A stretch of DNA of 64,000 bases, taken from assembly GCA_028875725.1 (NCBI GenBank), contig JAPPCR010000006.1, forward strand, positions 751,786 to 815,785. The letters are read 5' to 3'. A program made the position numbers and the translations under genes. The stretch is from Acidobacteriota bacterium (GTDB lineage: Bacteria; Acidobacteriota; Thermoanaerobaculia; Multivoradales; Multivoraceae). Positions 9,147 through 17,725 of this stretch are shown piece by piece. Every line of letters starts with the position of its first letter. Position 1 is the stretch's first letter. Under the pieces are notes generated by a model. The model ran no database searches. It had not been told where the DNA came from and was given only the letters and a program-made list of their open reading frames with translations.

Positions 9147-10147
9147 GGAACGGTGCCCCGCTCAGCGGCTTCGCCGCGCTGTTCGCAATGCTCGCCTTGC
9201 TCTGGCCGGCGACGGGCGTCGCGCAGCCGCGGACGCCTTGGGGAGATCCTGATCTCCAGGGGACCTGGACGAGCGCCACACTGACTCCGCTCGAACGTCC
9301 GGAGGCGATGGCCGGTCGTGAGTCGCTGAGCGAGTCGGAGGTGTCAGACCTGGAGCGGACCACGGTCGAGAACCGGATTGCCGCCGACGGCACTTCCCGG
9401 CCGGGTGAGGTAGGCGGCTACAACCTGGTCTGGTTGGACGCGTCGACCCGGGTGGACGCGGATCGCCGCACCTCGCTCATCGTCGATCCGCCGGACGGCC
9501 GGATCCCGTGGACGGAGGCGGCGCGCGAGGCGAGCAGGGTGGAGCTGGCGCGCTACGGCAACGGGCCGTACCTGGACCACACCGATCTGGACACCGGCGA
9601 GCGCTGCATCACGGACGGCCTGCCGCTGATGGTCCCGATCCAGCCCTACAACATGAACTTCCTGATCCTGCAGACCCCGGACGCGGTGGTCATGCTGCAC
9701 GAGATGTACCACGAGCTCCGCATCGTGCCGCTCGATAGCCGGCCGCGCCTGTCGGAGGCGATCGGGCTCTGGCTGGGCGACTCCCGCGGCCGCTGGGAGG
9801 GCGACACCCTGGTCGTCGAGACGACGAACATCGCCGACAAGACGGAGTACCACTGGAGCCGCCTGTGGCGGGCGGCGCGGCCGACGTTGCGGCTCGTCGA
9901 GCGCTTCAGGCGCATCGACGAGCGGACGATCGACTACCGGTTCACGGTCGAGGATCCGACGATGTTCACGGCCGCCTGGACGGTGTCGGCGCCGCTGACG
10001 AACGACCAGGCGTCACGGGGAGTGACCGTCGGCGGGCTGTTCGAGTTCGCCTGCCACGAGGGCAACCGGGCGGTCACGAACGTGCTGAGTGGCGCCCGGG
10101 CCGAAGAGACCCGGGCCGAAGAGACCCGGGCCGCCGCGGAGAACTGA
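9134..10147 (+). CDS. Exported protein of the PDLxGxW/TPLERP family (copy 1 of 5)
   Basis: A 337-residue protein beginning with a signal peptide that ends before QPRTPWGDPDL. It belongs to a family with no assigned function that recurs five times in this window. Shared motifs in order are PWGDPDLQGTW, TPLERPEAM, GGYNLVW, RRTSLIVDPPDGR, ERCIT, RGRWEGDTLVVETTN, VERFRR, DYRFTVEDP and FACHEGNRAVTNVLSGAR. The GTG at 9134 overlaps the preceding gene by 13 nt; an ATG at 9188 would cut into the signal peptide, so I prefer the GTG. The C-terminus carries a short tandem repeat encoding RAEET. Likely periplasmic; the aromatic-rich beta pattern suggests binding, but that is inference. Confidence 0.8.
   Translation: MRRLRNGAPLSGFAALFAMLALLWPATGVAQPRTPWGDPDLQGTWTSATLTPLERPEAMAGRESLSESEVSDLERTTVENRIAADGTSRPGEVGGYNLVWLDASTRVDADRRTSLIVDPPDGRIPWTEAAREASRVELARYGNGPYLDHTDLDTGERCITDGLPLMVPIQPYNMNFLILQTPDAVVMLHEMYHELRIVPLDSRPRLSEAIGLWLGDSRGRWEGDTLVVETTNIADKTEYHWSRLWRAARPTLRLVERFRRIDERTIDYRFTVEDPTMFTAAWTVSAPLTNDQASRGVTVGGLFEFACHEGNRAVTNVLSGARAEETRAEETRAAAEN
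10095..10133 (+). repeat. 15-bp tandem direct repeat at the end of the TPLERP copy 1 gene
   Basis: The unit CCCGGGCCGAAGAGA occurs at 10095-10109 and 10110-10124 and again partly at 10125-10133. It keeps the reading frame and encodes repeated RAEET, a likely slippage tract in a non-conserved C-terminal tail. Confidence 0.85.
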
Positions 10148-10159
10148 GACAGGCGAGAC

Positions 10160-10768
10160 CTACTGGCCGACGCCGAAGGGCAGGACGCCCATCTGGTTGT
10201 CCCAGATGACGACGATCGCGCCGCCGGCCTCCGAGACGTCGGAGAACAGGATCGTCATCTGGTCGACGGCGAACTCCTCGGTCGAGGTCATCATCGGCGC
10301 GCGGACGACATCGTGCTCTGCGTTGTAGCCGTAGGCGCCCCAGGTCAGGCCTTCCGCCATCTTGGCCTGGTCGAAGGTCTCCATGTAGCCCTGCTTCGAG
10401 ATGATCGCGGTCCAGGCGCCGTCCTTCAGATCGATGAACAGGCTGTACTCGCCTGCGGGGACCGTCGTGCCGCCGATCGACAGGTCGGCCTCGGTGTTGA
10501 TCCGGGTCGTCACGTTCGCGCCGGCGCGCCAGACGGGACCGCCCGCGAGAAGCGTCTGCCCGTACTCTTCGCCGGAGCCGAAGATGCCGGTGCGGCCACG
10601 CAGGATGGGCCGGCTGTAGGTGATGTCGATCCAGGCGTCGCCAATCTGCGTCGAGGCGGCACCCTCGGGGCTGGCGGGCCGTTCGCCCTGGGCCGCGGCG
10701 GGTGCGAAGCCGATCACCGCGAGGCACAGGCTGAGAATGAGAACGCGGCAGGCAGTCTGTCGGTACAT
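10160..10768 (-). CDS. Exported DUF2911 domain protein
   Basis: A 202-residue protein with a signal peptide (about 1-26). The DUF2911 hallmarks are visible: ITYSRPILRGRTGIFG, GPVWRAGANVTTRI, GTTVPAGEYSLFI, and the C-terminal FSDVSEAGGAIVVIWDN. The fold is an all-beta domain whose function is unknown; the family is common in Bacteroidota and Acidobacteriota. An AGGAGA ribosome site precedes the ATG. The gene ends 12 nt from the convergent TPLERP gene and is divergent from the cytochrome gene at 10903, with a 134-nt gap between them in which I see no convincing promoter pair. Confidence 0.9.
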   Translation of the reverse strand: MYRQTACRVLILSLCLAVIGFAPAAAQGERPASPEGAASTQIGDAWIDITYSRPILRGRTGIFGSGEEYGQTLLAGGPVWRAGANVTTRINTEADLSIGGTTVPAGEYSLFIDLKDGAWTAIISKQGYMETFDQAKMAEGLTWGAYGYNAEHDVVRAPMMTSTEEFAVDQMTILFSDVSEAGGAIVVIWDNQMGVLPFGVGQ

Positions 10769-10902
10769 TGTCGCTGGGTCTCCTGAAGTTTGGGACAGCT
10801 GGTTCTTTAGCGAACGCGGACTCTAGCAGCCCTTGACGGCAGCCGTGCCGCGTCTAGCCAACAGGGTGTGAAGTAGTCTTCGATGGGTCAGATGAGGCCG
10901 TC

Positions 10903-12204
10903 ATGATGCGCTCGTTTCCGATCGTTTCGTTTCGCCGCCGAGCCGTCCGGATGGTGGCGGCCACCCTGGTCGCGTCCTTCTCCTCGACTGCGTTCGCCGC
11001 CCCCGCCGCGGCCGCCGACAGCGACGCGGTGGTCTTCAGCCGCGACGTGGCGCCGATCCTGATGCGCCACTGCGTCGGCTGCCACCGGCCTGGCGAAATC
11101 GCGCCGATGTCGCTCCTGACCTACCGGGAGGCGCGGCCCTGGGCCCGCTCGATCCGGCGCGTCGTCGTCAACGGCGAAATGCCGCCGTGGTTCGCGAACC
11201 CGGAGCACGGCGTCTGGGCGAACGACGCTCGGCTGAGCAAGGACGAGATCGAGACGATCGTTGCCTGGGTCGATGGCGGCGCTACGCCCGGCGATCCGGC
11301 GCTGATGCCCGAGCCGCCTCGGTTCAGGGATGGCTGGCAGGTGGGCGAGCCGGACCACGTGATCGAATTGCCGCCGGTAACCGTGCCGGCGAACGGGCCG
11401 GACCTGGCTCCCACACAGCTCGTGCGGCTGGACCTCCCGGAGCGTCGCTGGGTGCGGGCCGTGGAGTTCCAGCCCGGCGACCGCACCGTGAATCACCACC
11501 AGATCGTCTTCAGGGGTGGATTCAGCGGGACGGGTTCGCCTGGCGGCGAGGAGCGGCCGGTCGGTGACCGGCAGCGCGGGAAAGCCGGCACCGTCGACGT
11601 GAACATCTTCGCGGTCTGGGCGGCCGGGGCGGCGCCGACCGTGTTCCCTGACGGCGCCGGACGCTGGGTGGACCCCGGGGAACTGCTGATGATCAACCAG
11701 CACTACCATCCGAACGGCGACTCGGAACGTACCGACAGGACCCGGATCGGCCTCTACTTCGGCGAGGGTCCGCTGGAGATCGAGGTGGAGGCGATCTTCG
11801 CGAGCAGGATGGACTTCACGATCCCGGCCGGCGCCCCGAACCATCGAATCGTGACCCGCCACGAACTCGGGAAGGACTCGCGGATCGTGTCCTACTTCCC
11901 GCACATGCACATGCGCGGCCGGGCGATGTCGTTCATCGCGGTCTACCCGGACGGCCGCCGCGAGATCCTCCTCGACGTGCCGGAGTTCGACTTCGACTGG
12001 CAACTCTTCTACTACCCGGAGGCGCCGCATCTGCTGCCGGCGGGGAGCGTGGTGGAGGTCGTGGCGCACTACGACAACTCGGCGGCGAACCCCTACAACC
12101 CGGATCCGACCCGCGATGTCGGCTTCGGCTTTCGGTCGACGGACGAGATGATGGTCGGCATCTTCGAGCTGATCGAAGTCGGTCTGGAGGAGAGCGGGGA
12201 GTGA
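10903..12204 (+). CDS. Exported heme c protein with copper type II monooxygenase-like domain (copy 1 of 2)
   Basis: A 433-residue exported protein. After the signal peptide there is a single heme c site, CVGCH at residues 57-61, in a cytochrome-like domain (FSRDVAPIL to VAWVDGGA). The rest resembles the PHM/DBM fold of ascorbate-dependent copper monooxygenases: H198-H199 in VNHHQ, H267/H269 in QHYHP, H334/H336 in PHMHMRG, and M416/M417 as a possible fourth ligand. If these bind copper, the heme could deliver electrons. This would be an oxidase or hydroxylase of the periplasm, substrate unknown. A second copy lies at 21747-23387. GAGG precedes the ATG. It overlaps the VOC gene by 4 nt (GTGA). 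Confidence 0.82.
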   Translation: MMRSFPIVSFRRRAVRMVAATLVASFSSTAFAAPAAAADSDAVVFSRDVAPILMRHCVGCHRPGEIAPMSLLTYREARPWARSIRRVVVNGEMPPWFANPEHGVWANDARLSKDEIETIVAWVDGGATPGDPALMPEPPRFRDGWQVGEPDHVIELPPVTVPANGPDLAPTQLVRLDLPERRWVRAVEFQPGDRTVNHHQIVFRGGFSGTGSPGGEERPVGDRQRGKAGTVDVNIFAVWAAGAAPTVFPDGAGRWVDPGELLMINQHYHPNGDSERTDRTRIGLYFGEGPLEIEVEAIFASRMDFTIPAGAPNHRIVTRHELGKDSRIVSYFPHMHMRGRAMSFIAVYPDGRREILLDVPEFDFDWQLFYYPEAPHLLPAGSVVEVVAHYDNSAANPYNPDPTRDVGFGFRSTDEMMVGIFELIEVGLEESGE

Positions 12205-12710
12205 CCGTCGCCGGCCAGACCGTCGGCGTCAACGGGATCGCGCATATCCAGTTGACGGTCCGGGATCCGGAACGGTGCCTGCCGTTCTGGGAGGGGCTCT
12301 GCAACTTCCTGGAGATGAAGACCCTGATCCGCGGTGAGGACGTGCTGTACTGCATCGGCAGCCGGACCGGCATCCTGGTCCGCGCCGCTCCGCCGGACAA
12401 GCGCGACCGGCCGTTCGACCAGGACCGACCCGGGCTCCATCACCTCTGCTTCCGGGCCCGCAGCCGCGAGGATGTCGACTCGATCTACCGCTTCATCGAG
12501 TCGGAACTCGAGGCGAAGATCATCCACGGCCCCGAGGAAGGCTCACGGTTCGCGCCGGGCTACTACTCGATCCTGGTCGAGGACCCGGACGGCATCCGGG
12601 TCGAAGTGAACCACGTGCCGGGCAAGGGGCACTTCGGCGAAGGCGGCCGGTTGGGGCCTGGCGGGACGGGGGCGGCCACGACGTACGGCGACCACGGGTT
12701 GGGGGACTAG
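12201..12710 (+). CDS. VOC family (glyoxalase/dioxygenase-fold) protein
   Basis: A 169-residue protein of the vicinal oxygen chelate superfamily: two beta-alpha-beta-beta-beta units, the first opening with GIAHIQLTVRDPERCLPFWEGL and the second with GLHHLCFRARS and ending SILVEDPDGIRVEVNHVPG. Metal-ligand candidates are His in GIAHIQ, His in GLHHL and Glu in RVEVN. This arrangement suits glyoxalase I, a dioxygenase or an epimerase; I cannot choose. The GTG start overlaps the previous stop (GTGA), implying coupled translation with the heme/copper protein. The tail overlaps the convergent propeller gene by 4 nt. Confidence 0.85.
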   Translation: MTVAGQTVGVNGIAHIQLTVRDPERCLPFWEGLCNFLEMKTLIRGEDVLYCIGSRTGILVRAAPPDKRDRPFDQDRPGLHHLCFRARSREDVDSIYRFIESELEAKIIHGPEEGSRFAPGYYSILVEDPDGIRVEVNHVPGKGHFGEGGRLGPGGTGAATTYGDHGLGD

Positions 12711-14353
12711 TCGAGGTCGATGACGTAGACGGTGTTCGCGGCGTCGCCGGCGACCCAGGCGGTTGAGCCGTCCGTGGCGATGCCGTTGAACAGCATCGTG
12801 TTCGGGAAGGCGCCGCTGGCCGGCACGTGCAGCTCGAGCTCTTCGGCGACGGTCGTCGACTCGCCGCTCGCCGGGTCGACGGCGACGACCCGGCCGGCGC
12901 CGGCCTCGACGACGTAGATCGAACCGTTGGCGGTCGCGAGACCTTCCGGCTGGTCGAGGCCTTCGGCGACCGTCTCGACACCGTCGTCGCCGATGCGCAG
13001 CACGGTGCCCGCGAGGTTGTCGGTGACGTAGAGGGTACCGTCCGCCGCGGTCAGGCCGGCCGGTCCCTGGAGGCCCTCGGCCAGGACCCGTTTCTCCTCG
13101 GGATTCCCGGGAGAGAAGGCGATGACGTTGCCGGCGCCCCACTGGCTGGCGACGATGTCGCCCTCGAACTGGATCGCGTCGATCGGGGCGGCCAGTTCGC
13201 CGAAAATCTGGACCAGAGCATCGGCAGCGGGATCCCATAGCCGCACCGCGTTGTCGAACCAGCTCGAAAGGACGAGCTGGCCGTCGTGCGTGGCATGGAC
13301 CGACATCGATGTGCCGATGTCCGAGAAGCCGATCACGTCTCGCACGACGCCGAGCTCGTCGCCGGTCGCCGGATCGAGCTGGCGCAGGGCGAAGAAGTCG
13401 GCGACGACGAGACGGGTCGCGTCGCCGCTGCCGATGAGGGCGACGCCACCCGGCATGTTGAGTCCGCCCTCGAGCACCATGCGGTTCTCCTCGGGCGACA
13501 GGGCCTCGACGATGAAGCCGTCGGCGAAGCTCGAGATGAAGAGCCGGTCTTCCGCGTCGAAGGCGAAGTTGTCGAGGCCGGGCTGGATGCGGGCGACGAC
13601 CTCCTTGCCGCCGTCGTCGCCCAGCCGTACGACCTCGCCCCGCAGGGAGTCGAGCACGTGGAGCACGCCTTCGCTGTTGAACTTCACGGCCGCCGGCACC
13701 TCGAAGCCGCTGGCGACCGTCTCCAACTCGCCGCTGTCGACGTCGACGCGGACGACCTCGCCGCGGAACCAGCGCGGGCCGTAGAGCCTGCCGTCGGCGG
13801 AACCCCAGTCCATGCCGTTAAGGCCGCAGCCGGGCCCGAGATCGTCGCGAATCACGCGCGGCTCGGCTTCGCCCGCCGGGTCGAGCTCGAAGAGGTTCGT
13901 GTCCATGAAGCACTGGGAGACGAACAGCCGGCCATCGTCCGAGAAGGTGATCGGGTTGACCCCGACCCCCGGCGAAGCGACGACGCGAGCTTCGCCTTCC
14001 GGCGTACGCATGCCGACTTCGCCGTTGCTGATGTCGGTCCAGTAGACCGAGCCGTCGGGGCCAAAGGCCAAATCGTCGGGCGACTTGGAACCGTCCTCGA
14101 GACCCCAGTTCTCCAGGATCTCGCCGCTCTCCGGGTCGATTCGCGCGAGCGCCGGGGTCACGACGGAAGTCAGGTAGAGGTCGCCGTCCGGCCCGAAGAG
14201 AATCCCGTTGATGCCGCGGAAGCTGGCGCTCTGGCCGATCGTTCGGACGCCTTCGGCGCCCGTTTCCTCCACCTGGGCGTCCGGGGCATCGCAGCCGGCC
14301 AGCAGGGCCAGCGCACAGAGGCATGCAGTGCTGAAGGTCAGTCGTAGAGACAT
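12707..14353 (-). CDS. NHL/SMP-30-like beta-propeller lipoprotein
   Basis: A 548-residue lipoprotein with a lipobox ending LALLAGC. The rest consists of repeated propeller blades with the pattern GPDGSVYWTD, DDGRLFVSQ, SADGRLYGPRW, AADGTLYVTDN and ANGSIYVVEAGAGRVVAVDPASGE, enough for two six-bladed propellers or one large one. Similar proteins bind or hydrolyse small ligands, but no catalytic residues stand out. GAGGAG precedes the ATG. It lies upstream of no minus-strand gene but follows the Nramp pair (9 nt gap), so it is probably the last gene of that transcript and perhaps a ligand- or metal-binding partner. Confidence 0.82.
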   Translation of the reverse strand: MSLRLTFSTACLCALALLAGCDAPDAQVEETGAEGVRTIGQSASFRGINGILFGPDGDLYLTSVVTPALARIDPESGEILENWGLEDGSKSPDDLAFGPDGSVYWTDISNGEVGMRTPEGEARVVASPGVGVNPITFSDDGRLFVSQCFMDTNLFELDPAGEAEPRVIRDDLGPGCGLNGMDWGSADGRLYGPRWFRGEVVRVDVDSGELETVASGFEVPAAVKFNSEGVLHVLDSLRGEVVRLGDDGGKEVVARIQPGLDNFAFDAEDRLFISSFADGFIVEALSPEENRMVLEGGLNMPGGVALIGSGDATRLVVADFFALRQLDPATGDELGVVRDVIGFSDIGTSMSVHATHDGQLVLSSWFDNAVRLWDPAADALVQIFGELAAPIDAIQFEGDIVASQWGAGNVIAFSPGNPEEKRVLAEGLQGPAGLTAADGTLYVTDNLAGTVLRIGDDGVETVAEGLDQPEGLATANGSIYVVEAGAGRVVAVDPASGESTTVAEELELHVPASGAFPNTMLFNGIATDGSTAWVAGDAANTVYVIDLD

Positions 14354-14362
14354 CGTTGCTCC

Positions 14363-15760
14363 TCAGTTGAGAATAGGCTCGAGTGCCACGTAGCGGATGA
14401 CGAGCCCGGCCAGGGCCAGCTCGACCAGGAAGATGGCCCAGATCCCGGCGCGGATCCCCCGGCCCGGGCGCATGCGGGGGTCCATCCGCTTCTTCTGAAG
14501 CCAGAGCACGGCGCCGCTCTGAATCGGCAGCAGCATCCCGGCGACCAGGGCGCCGATCGTGATCAGCAGTCGCGGGTTCTGGATCCACATGTAGACGGTG
14601 AAACAGAAGATCGGGACGATCGTGCAGTAGCCGCGGATCCAGGATCTCCGGGCGGCCAGGTTCTGCCGCTTCAGGTAGCCCAGCTCCATGATGTAGTCGG
14701 GGATGTAGCGGGCCTCGCCGGCGATGAACGAGATCATCGTCGAGAACAGGATGCAGAATGCGCCGGCGCCGAACAGCCACAGCGACCAGGGGCCCAGGGT
14801 CTGGGTGAACATCTCGGACAGCATGGAGATCGTCTCCAGGCCGTCGGGCTCCTTGCCGAGTTTCTTCAGCACGCCGGCGCCGAGCAGGTAGAAGGGCACG
14901 GTCGCGCAGGTCAGCAGGACCAGCGTGACCCAGGCGTCCGTCTGCATGACCTTGATCCAGCCCCGGGCGCGCGTCTCCCACCCCGGTGCATCGCTGCGGC
15001 CGATGAAGTTCGGGTAGCCCTTCTCGACGCACCAGTACTGGTAGGCGGATGTTTCCGCTGAGTTGACGCCCGAGTAGCCGTAGACGGCCATGGCGGCGAC
15101 GATGAACTCGGGCGGAAAGCTGAACGTGAAGCCGGACGCGAGTTCGGCCCGGGTGACGGCGAACTCCGTGCCCTGCATCAGGATCGCGCACACCAGCGTG
15201 GCGCCGGTGAAGATGATGACCAGCGCAAGCATCACGTTCTCCAGGATCCGGTAGGAGCCCGTGGTCAGGACGGCAATGGTGATCACGGCCAGCAGTCCGG
15301 CGGCGAGGGTCGACGGCACGGCCGGGACCAGCAGGGTCAGAGCCTGGCCGGCGCCGCCGATGATGCCGCCCATACCCAGCAGTGCGGGAACCAGGGCGAT
15401 CAGGGTGATGGCGACCGCGAAGCTGACGTGGCCGCGGCCGATCCGGATGCGGAAGGGGAGACGGTTTATCGCCCGCACGTAGGTGTCGCCCGAAACCAGC
15501 GTGTAGCGGGCGAGTTCCGCCTGGATCAGGGACTTGATCCAGCAGGAAAGCAGCACCCACCACAGCATGACGAAGCCGGCCGCGGCGCCCAGGCCCGAGG
15601 TGAGAATCATCTCGCCCGAACCGACGATCGCGCCGGAGATGACGACGCTCGGACCGAGATGGCGCAGCCGCTTGCGCCAGCTCGTTGGCGGTGGGGCCGC
15701 GCCGCCCTCGCGGACGGTGTAGGGATCGCTCTTCTGTTCGACGCAGGTGCCTGAGGACAT
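14363..15760 (-). CDS. Nramp-like divalent metal transporter (tandem copy 2)
   Basis: A 465-residue membrane protein with eleven or twelve helices, recognisably of the Nramp (LeuT-fold) family: GPSVVISGAIVGSGEMILTS in helix 1 and GYSGVNSAETSAYQYW in helix 6. The canonical DPGN of helix 1 and MPH of helix 6 are not visible, so the transported ion (Mn, Fe, Mg or something else) is uncertain. The ATG at 15760 gives an N-terminus matching the sister copy; a GTG at 15787 is the alternative. It follows copy 1 by about 40 nt and the two proteins are closely similar along their whole length, indicating a tandem duplication. Confidence 0.85.
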   Translation of the reverse strand: MSSGTCVEQKSDPYTVREGGAAPPPTSWRKRLRHLGPSVVISGAIVGSGEMILTSGLGAAAGFVMLWWVLLSCWIKSLIQAELARYTLVSGDTYVRAINRLPFRIRIGRGHVSFAVAITLIALVPALLGMGGIIGGAGQALTLLVPAVPSTLAAGLLAVITIAVLTTGSYRILENVMLALVIIFTGATLVCAILMQGTEFAVTRAELASGFTFSFPPEFIVAAMAVYGYSGVNSAETSAYQYWCVEKGYPNFIGRSDAPGWETRARGWIKVMQTDAWVTLVLLTCATVPFYLLGAGVLKKLGKEPDGLETISMLSEMFTQTLGPWSLWLFGAGAFCILFSTMISFIAGEARYIPDYIMELGYLKRQNLAARRSWIRGYCTIVPIFCFTVYMWIQNPRLLITIGALVAGMLLPIQSGAVLWLQKKRMDPRMRPGRGIRAGIWAIFLVELALAGLVIRYVALEPILN

Positions 15761-15802
15761 TGGACCTGGTGTGTCCGCGGTCTGCACTCCCCGGTCGAGA
15801 AA

Positions 15803-17182
15803 TCAGCCGAAGACCCCGTAGCGGACGACGAACCAGACCATCCCGAGTTCGAACAGGAAGATGCCCCAGATCGCGAGCCGGATCCACCGGCCCGGGCGGA
15901 TCCGTGGGTCCATGCGGTTCTTCTGGAACCACAGCACTGCTCCGCTCTGGATCGGCAGCAGCATGGCCAGGGTCAGGGCCCCGATCGTGACCAGGAGTCT
16001 CGGGTTCGGAATCGTCATGTAGATGACGAAGGCGACGAGCGGAATCAACAGGCAGTATCCGCGGATCCAGTTCCGGCGGGCGGTCAGGTTCTGCCGGTCG
16101 AGGTAGCCGAGTTCCATGATGTAGTCGGGGATGAAGCGGGCCGCGCCGCCCACGGCGGAGAGCATGGTCGAGAACAGGATGCAGAAGGCGCCGATGCCGA
16201 ACAGCCACAGCGACCAGGGACCGAGTGTCTCGGTGAACATCTCGGACAGCATGGAGATCGTCTCGAGGCCGTCCGGCACCTTGCCCCGGGCGCGCAGCAC
16301 GCCGGCGCCCAGTATGTAGAAGGGCAGCGTGGCGCAGGTCAGAAGCGCCAGCGTGACCCAGACGTCGGTCTGGAGCACCTTGATCCAGCCGCGGGCTCTG
16401 GCCTCCCAGCCCGGCGCGTCGCTGCGGCCGATGAAGTTCGGGTAGCCCTTCTCGACGCACCAGTACTGGTAGGCCGACGTCTCCGACGCATTGACGCCGG
16501 TGTAGCCGTAGACGGCGATGGCGGCGACCAGGTACTCAGGCGGGAAGCTGAACGTGAGGCCCGAGAACAGGTCGGCGCGGGTCACCGCGTACTGCGTGTT
16601 CTGCATGAGGAAGGCACATACCAGGGTAGCGGCGGTGAAGATCATCACCAGCGCCAGCATGGCGTTCTCCAGCACCTTGTAGGAGCCGGTGACCAGCAGC
16701 GCGATCGTGACCACGGCGATCAGGCCGGCAGCCCAGACCGACGACACCTCCGGCACCAGGAGCGTCAGCGCCTGTCCGGCGCCGCCGATGATCCCGCCCA
16801 GTCCCATCACACCCGGGACGATGGCGATCAGGGCGATGACGACGGGAAAGCTGATCAGCCCCCGGCCCAGCGGGATCTTGCCGGGCAGCCGGTTCATGGC
16901 GCGGACGTAGGTGTCTCCCGAAACCAGGATGTAGCGGCTCAACTCCGCCTGGATCAGGGACTTGATCCAGCACGAGAGGAGCACCCACCACAGCATGACG
17001 AAGCCAGCGGCGGCGCCCAGGCCCGAGGTCAGGATGATCTCGCCCGAGCCGACGATCGACCCCGAGATGACGATGCTGGGGCCTAGGTAGCGGAACCGGG
17101 CCCGCCAGTTCGTGGGCGGCTCGACCGCGCCGCCTTCGCGGACGGTGTAGGGATCGCTCCGCGGAGAAGGGGAGTCGCTCAT
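15803..17182 (-). CDS. Nramp-like divalent metal transporter (tandem copy 1)
   Basis: A 459-residue membrane protein and close paralog of the gene at 14363-15760. Both share SDPYTVREGG near the N-terminus, GSGEIILTSGLGAAAGFVM in helix 1, SGDTYVRAMNRLP after helix 3, and SAYQYWCVEKGYPNFIGRS after helix 6. As in the sister gene, canonical Nramp metal-binding motifs (DPGN, MPH) are not seen. I chose the ATG at 17182 to match the paralog; a GTG at 17221 extends the N-terminus by 13 residues. No good ribosome site is visible for either. It diverges from copC, 125 nt away, so the region between probably holds promoters for both. Confidence 0.85.
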   Translation of the reverse strand: MSDSPSPRSDPYTVREGGAVEPPTNWRARFRYLGPSIVISGSIVGSGEIILTSGLGAAAGFVMLWWVLLSCWIKSLIQAELSRYILVSGDTYVRAMNRLPGKIPLGRGLISFPVVIALIAIVPGVMGLGGIIGGAGQALTLLVPEVSSVWAAGLIAVVTIALLVTGSYKVLENAMLALVMIFTAATLVCAFLMQNTQYAVTRADLFSGLTFSFPPEYLVAAIAVYGYTGVNASETSAYQYWCVEKGYPNFIGRSDAPGWEARARGWIKVLQTDVWVTLALLTCATLPFYILGAGVLRARGKVPDGLETISMLSEMFTETLGPWSLWLFGIGAFCILFSTMLSAVGGAARFIPDYIMELGYLDRQNLTARRNWIRGYCLLIPLVAFVIYMTIPNPRLLVTIGALTLAMLLPIQSGAVLWFQKNRMDPRIRPGRWIRLAIWGIFLFELGMVWFVVRYGVFG

Positions 17183-17307
17183 CGGGGGTGAAGGCGCGAC
17201 TCTACACCGTTGCGCGGCCACGCTGGCGCGGGCGGCACTGGTACGCTCGCTACTCCTTGCGCGCTGGTACCGGCGCCGGCGTTTCGAACCGCATGGAGAT
17301 GCCAGTG

Positions 17308-17691
17308 ATGAAGGAAAGAGACCGCTCCCGCAGCACCAGGACGTTCGGCAGTGTCGCCCTGCTGCTGCTCCTCGCCACGGCCGCGTTCGCCCACCTGAAA
17401 GTGTCGAACACGAGCCCCGAGGACGGCGCGAAACTGAGCGGCCCGGTGCGTACCCTTCGGGTCTGGTTCAACCAGGAACCGGACCTGCCGCTGAGCAAGC
17501 TGGAACTGACGGGTCCGACCGGTCCGCTGAACGTCGAGGGCCTTCACACGATGGGCGAGAAGGACCTGATGGCCAGGGTCTCGGGGCGTATGCCGGACGG
17601 TTCGTACACCGCCAAGTGGCAGACCGCGGGCGATGACGGCCACGTCCGGACCGGCGAATGGACCTTCACGATCGACCGCGGCGGTCGCTGA
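17308..17691 (+). CDS. copC: CopC-type periplasmic copper-binding protein
   Basis: A 127-residue protein with a signal peptide cleaved after AFA, leaving His (residue 29) as the first mature residue. CopC proteins bind Cu(II) through this N-terminal His together with an Asp and His of a C-terminal DxH motif, seen here as DDGHVRTGEWTF. The methionine-rich Cu(I) loop of Pseudomonas CopC is missing, so this is a Cu(II)-only type. Family beta-sandwich signatures include SNTSPEDGAKLSGPV and LRVWFNQEP. The ATG at 17308 has GGAG 8 nt upstream; two upstream in-frame ATGs (17188, 17293) are less likely. It precedes the CopD gene by 34 nt. Confidence 0.88.
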   Translation: MKERDRSRSTRTFGSVALLLLLATAAFAHLKVSNTSPEDGAKLSGPVRTLRVWFNQEPDLPLSKLELTGPTGPLNVEGLHTMGEKDLMARVSGRMPDGSYTAKWQTAGDDGHVRTGEWTFTIDRGGR

Positions 17692-17725
17692 GACGCTGGA
17701 TCCGGATTCGTCACTGAGCTGGGAG

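Noticed and set aside
10769-10902. A TTGACG at about 10836 as -35 box upstream of the heme/copper gene
   Set aside because: No acceptable -10 at 16-18 nt; kept out of the feature list.
13818-16460. A minus-strand frame of about 880 codons overlapping the propeller and Nramp genes
   Set aside because: Arg/Pro/His-rich shadow of the real genes in another frame, no signal peptide or domain.
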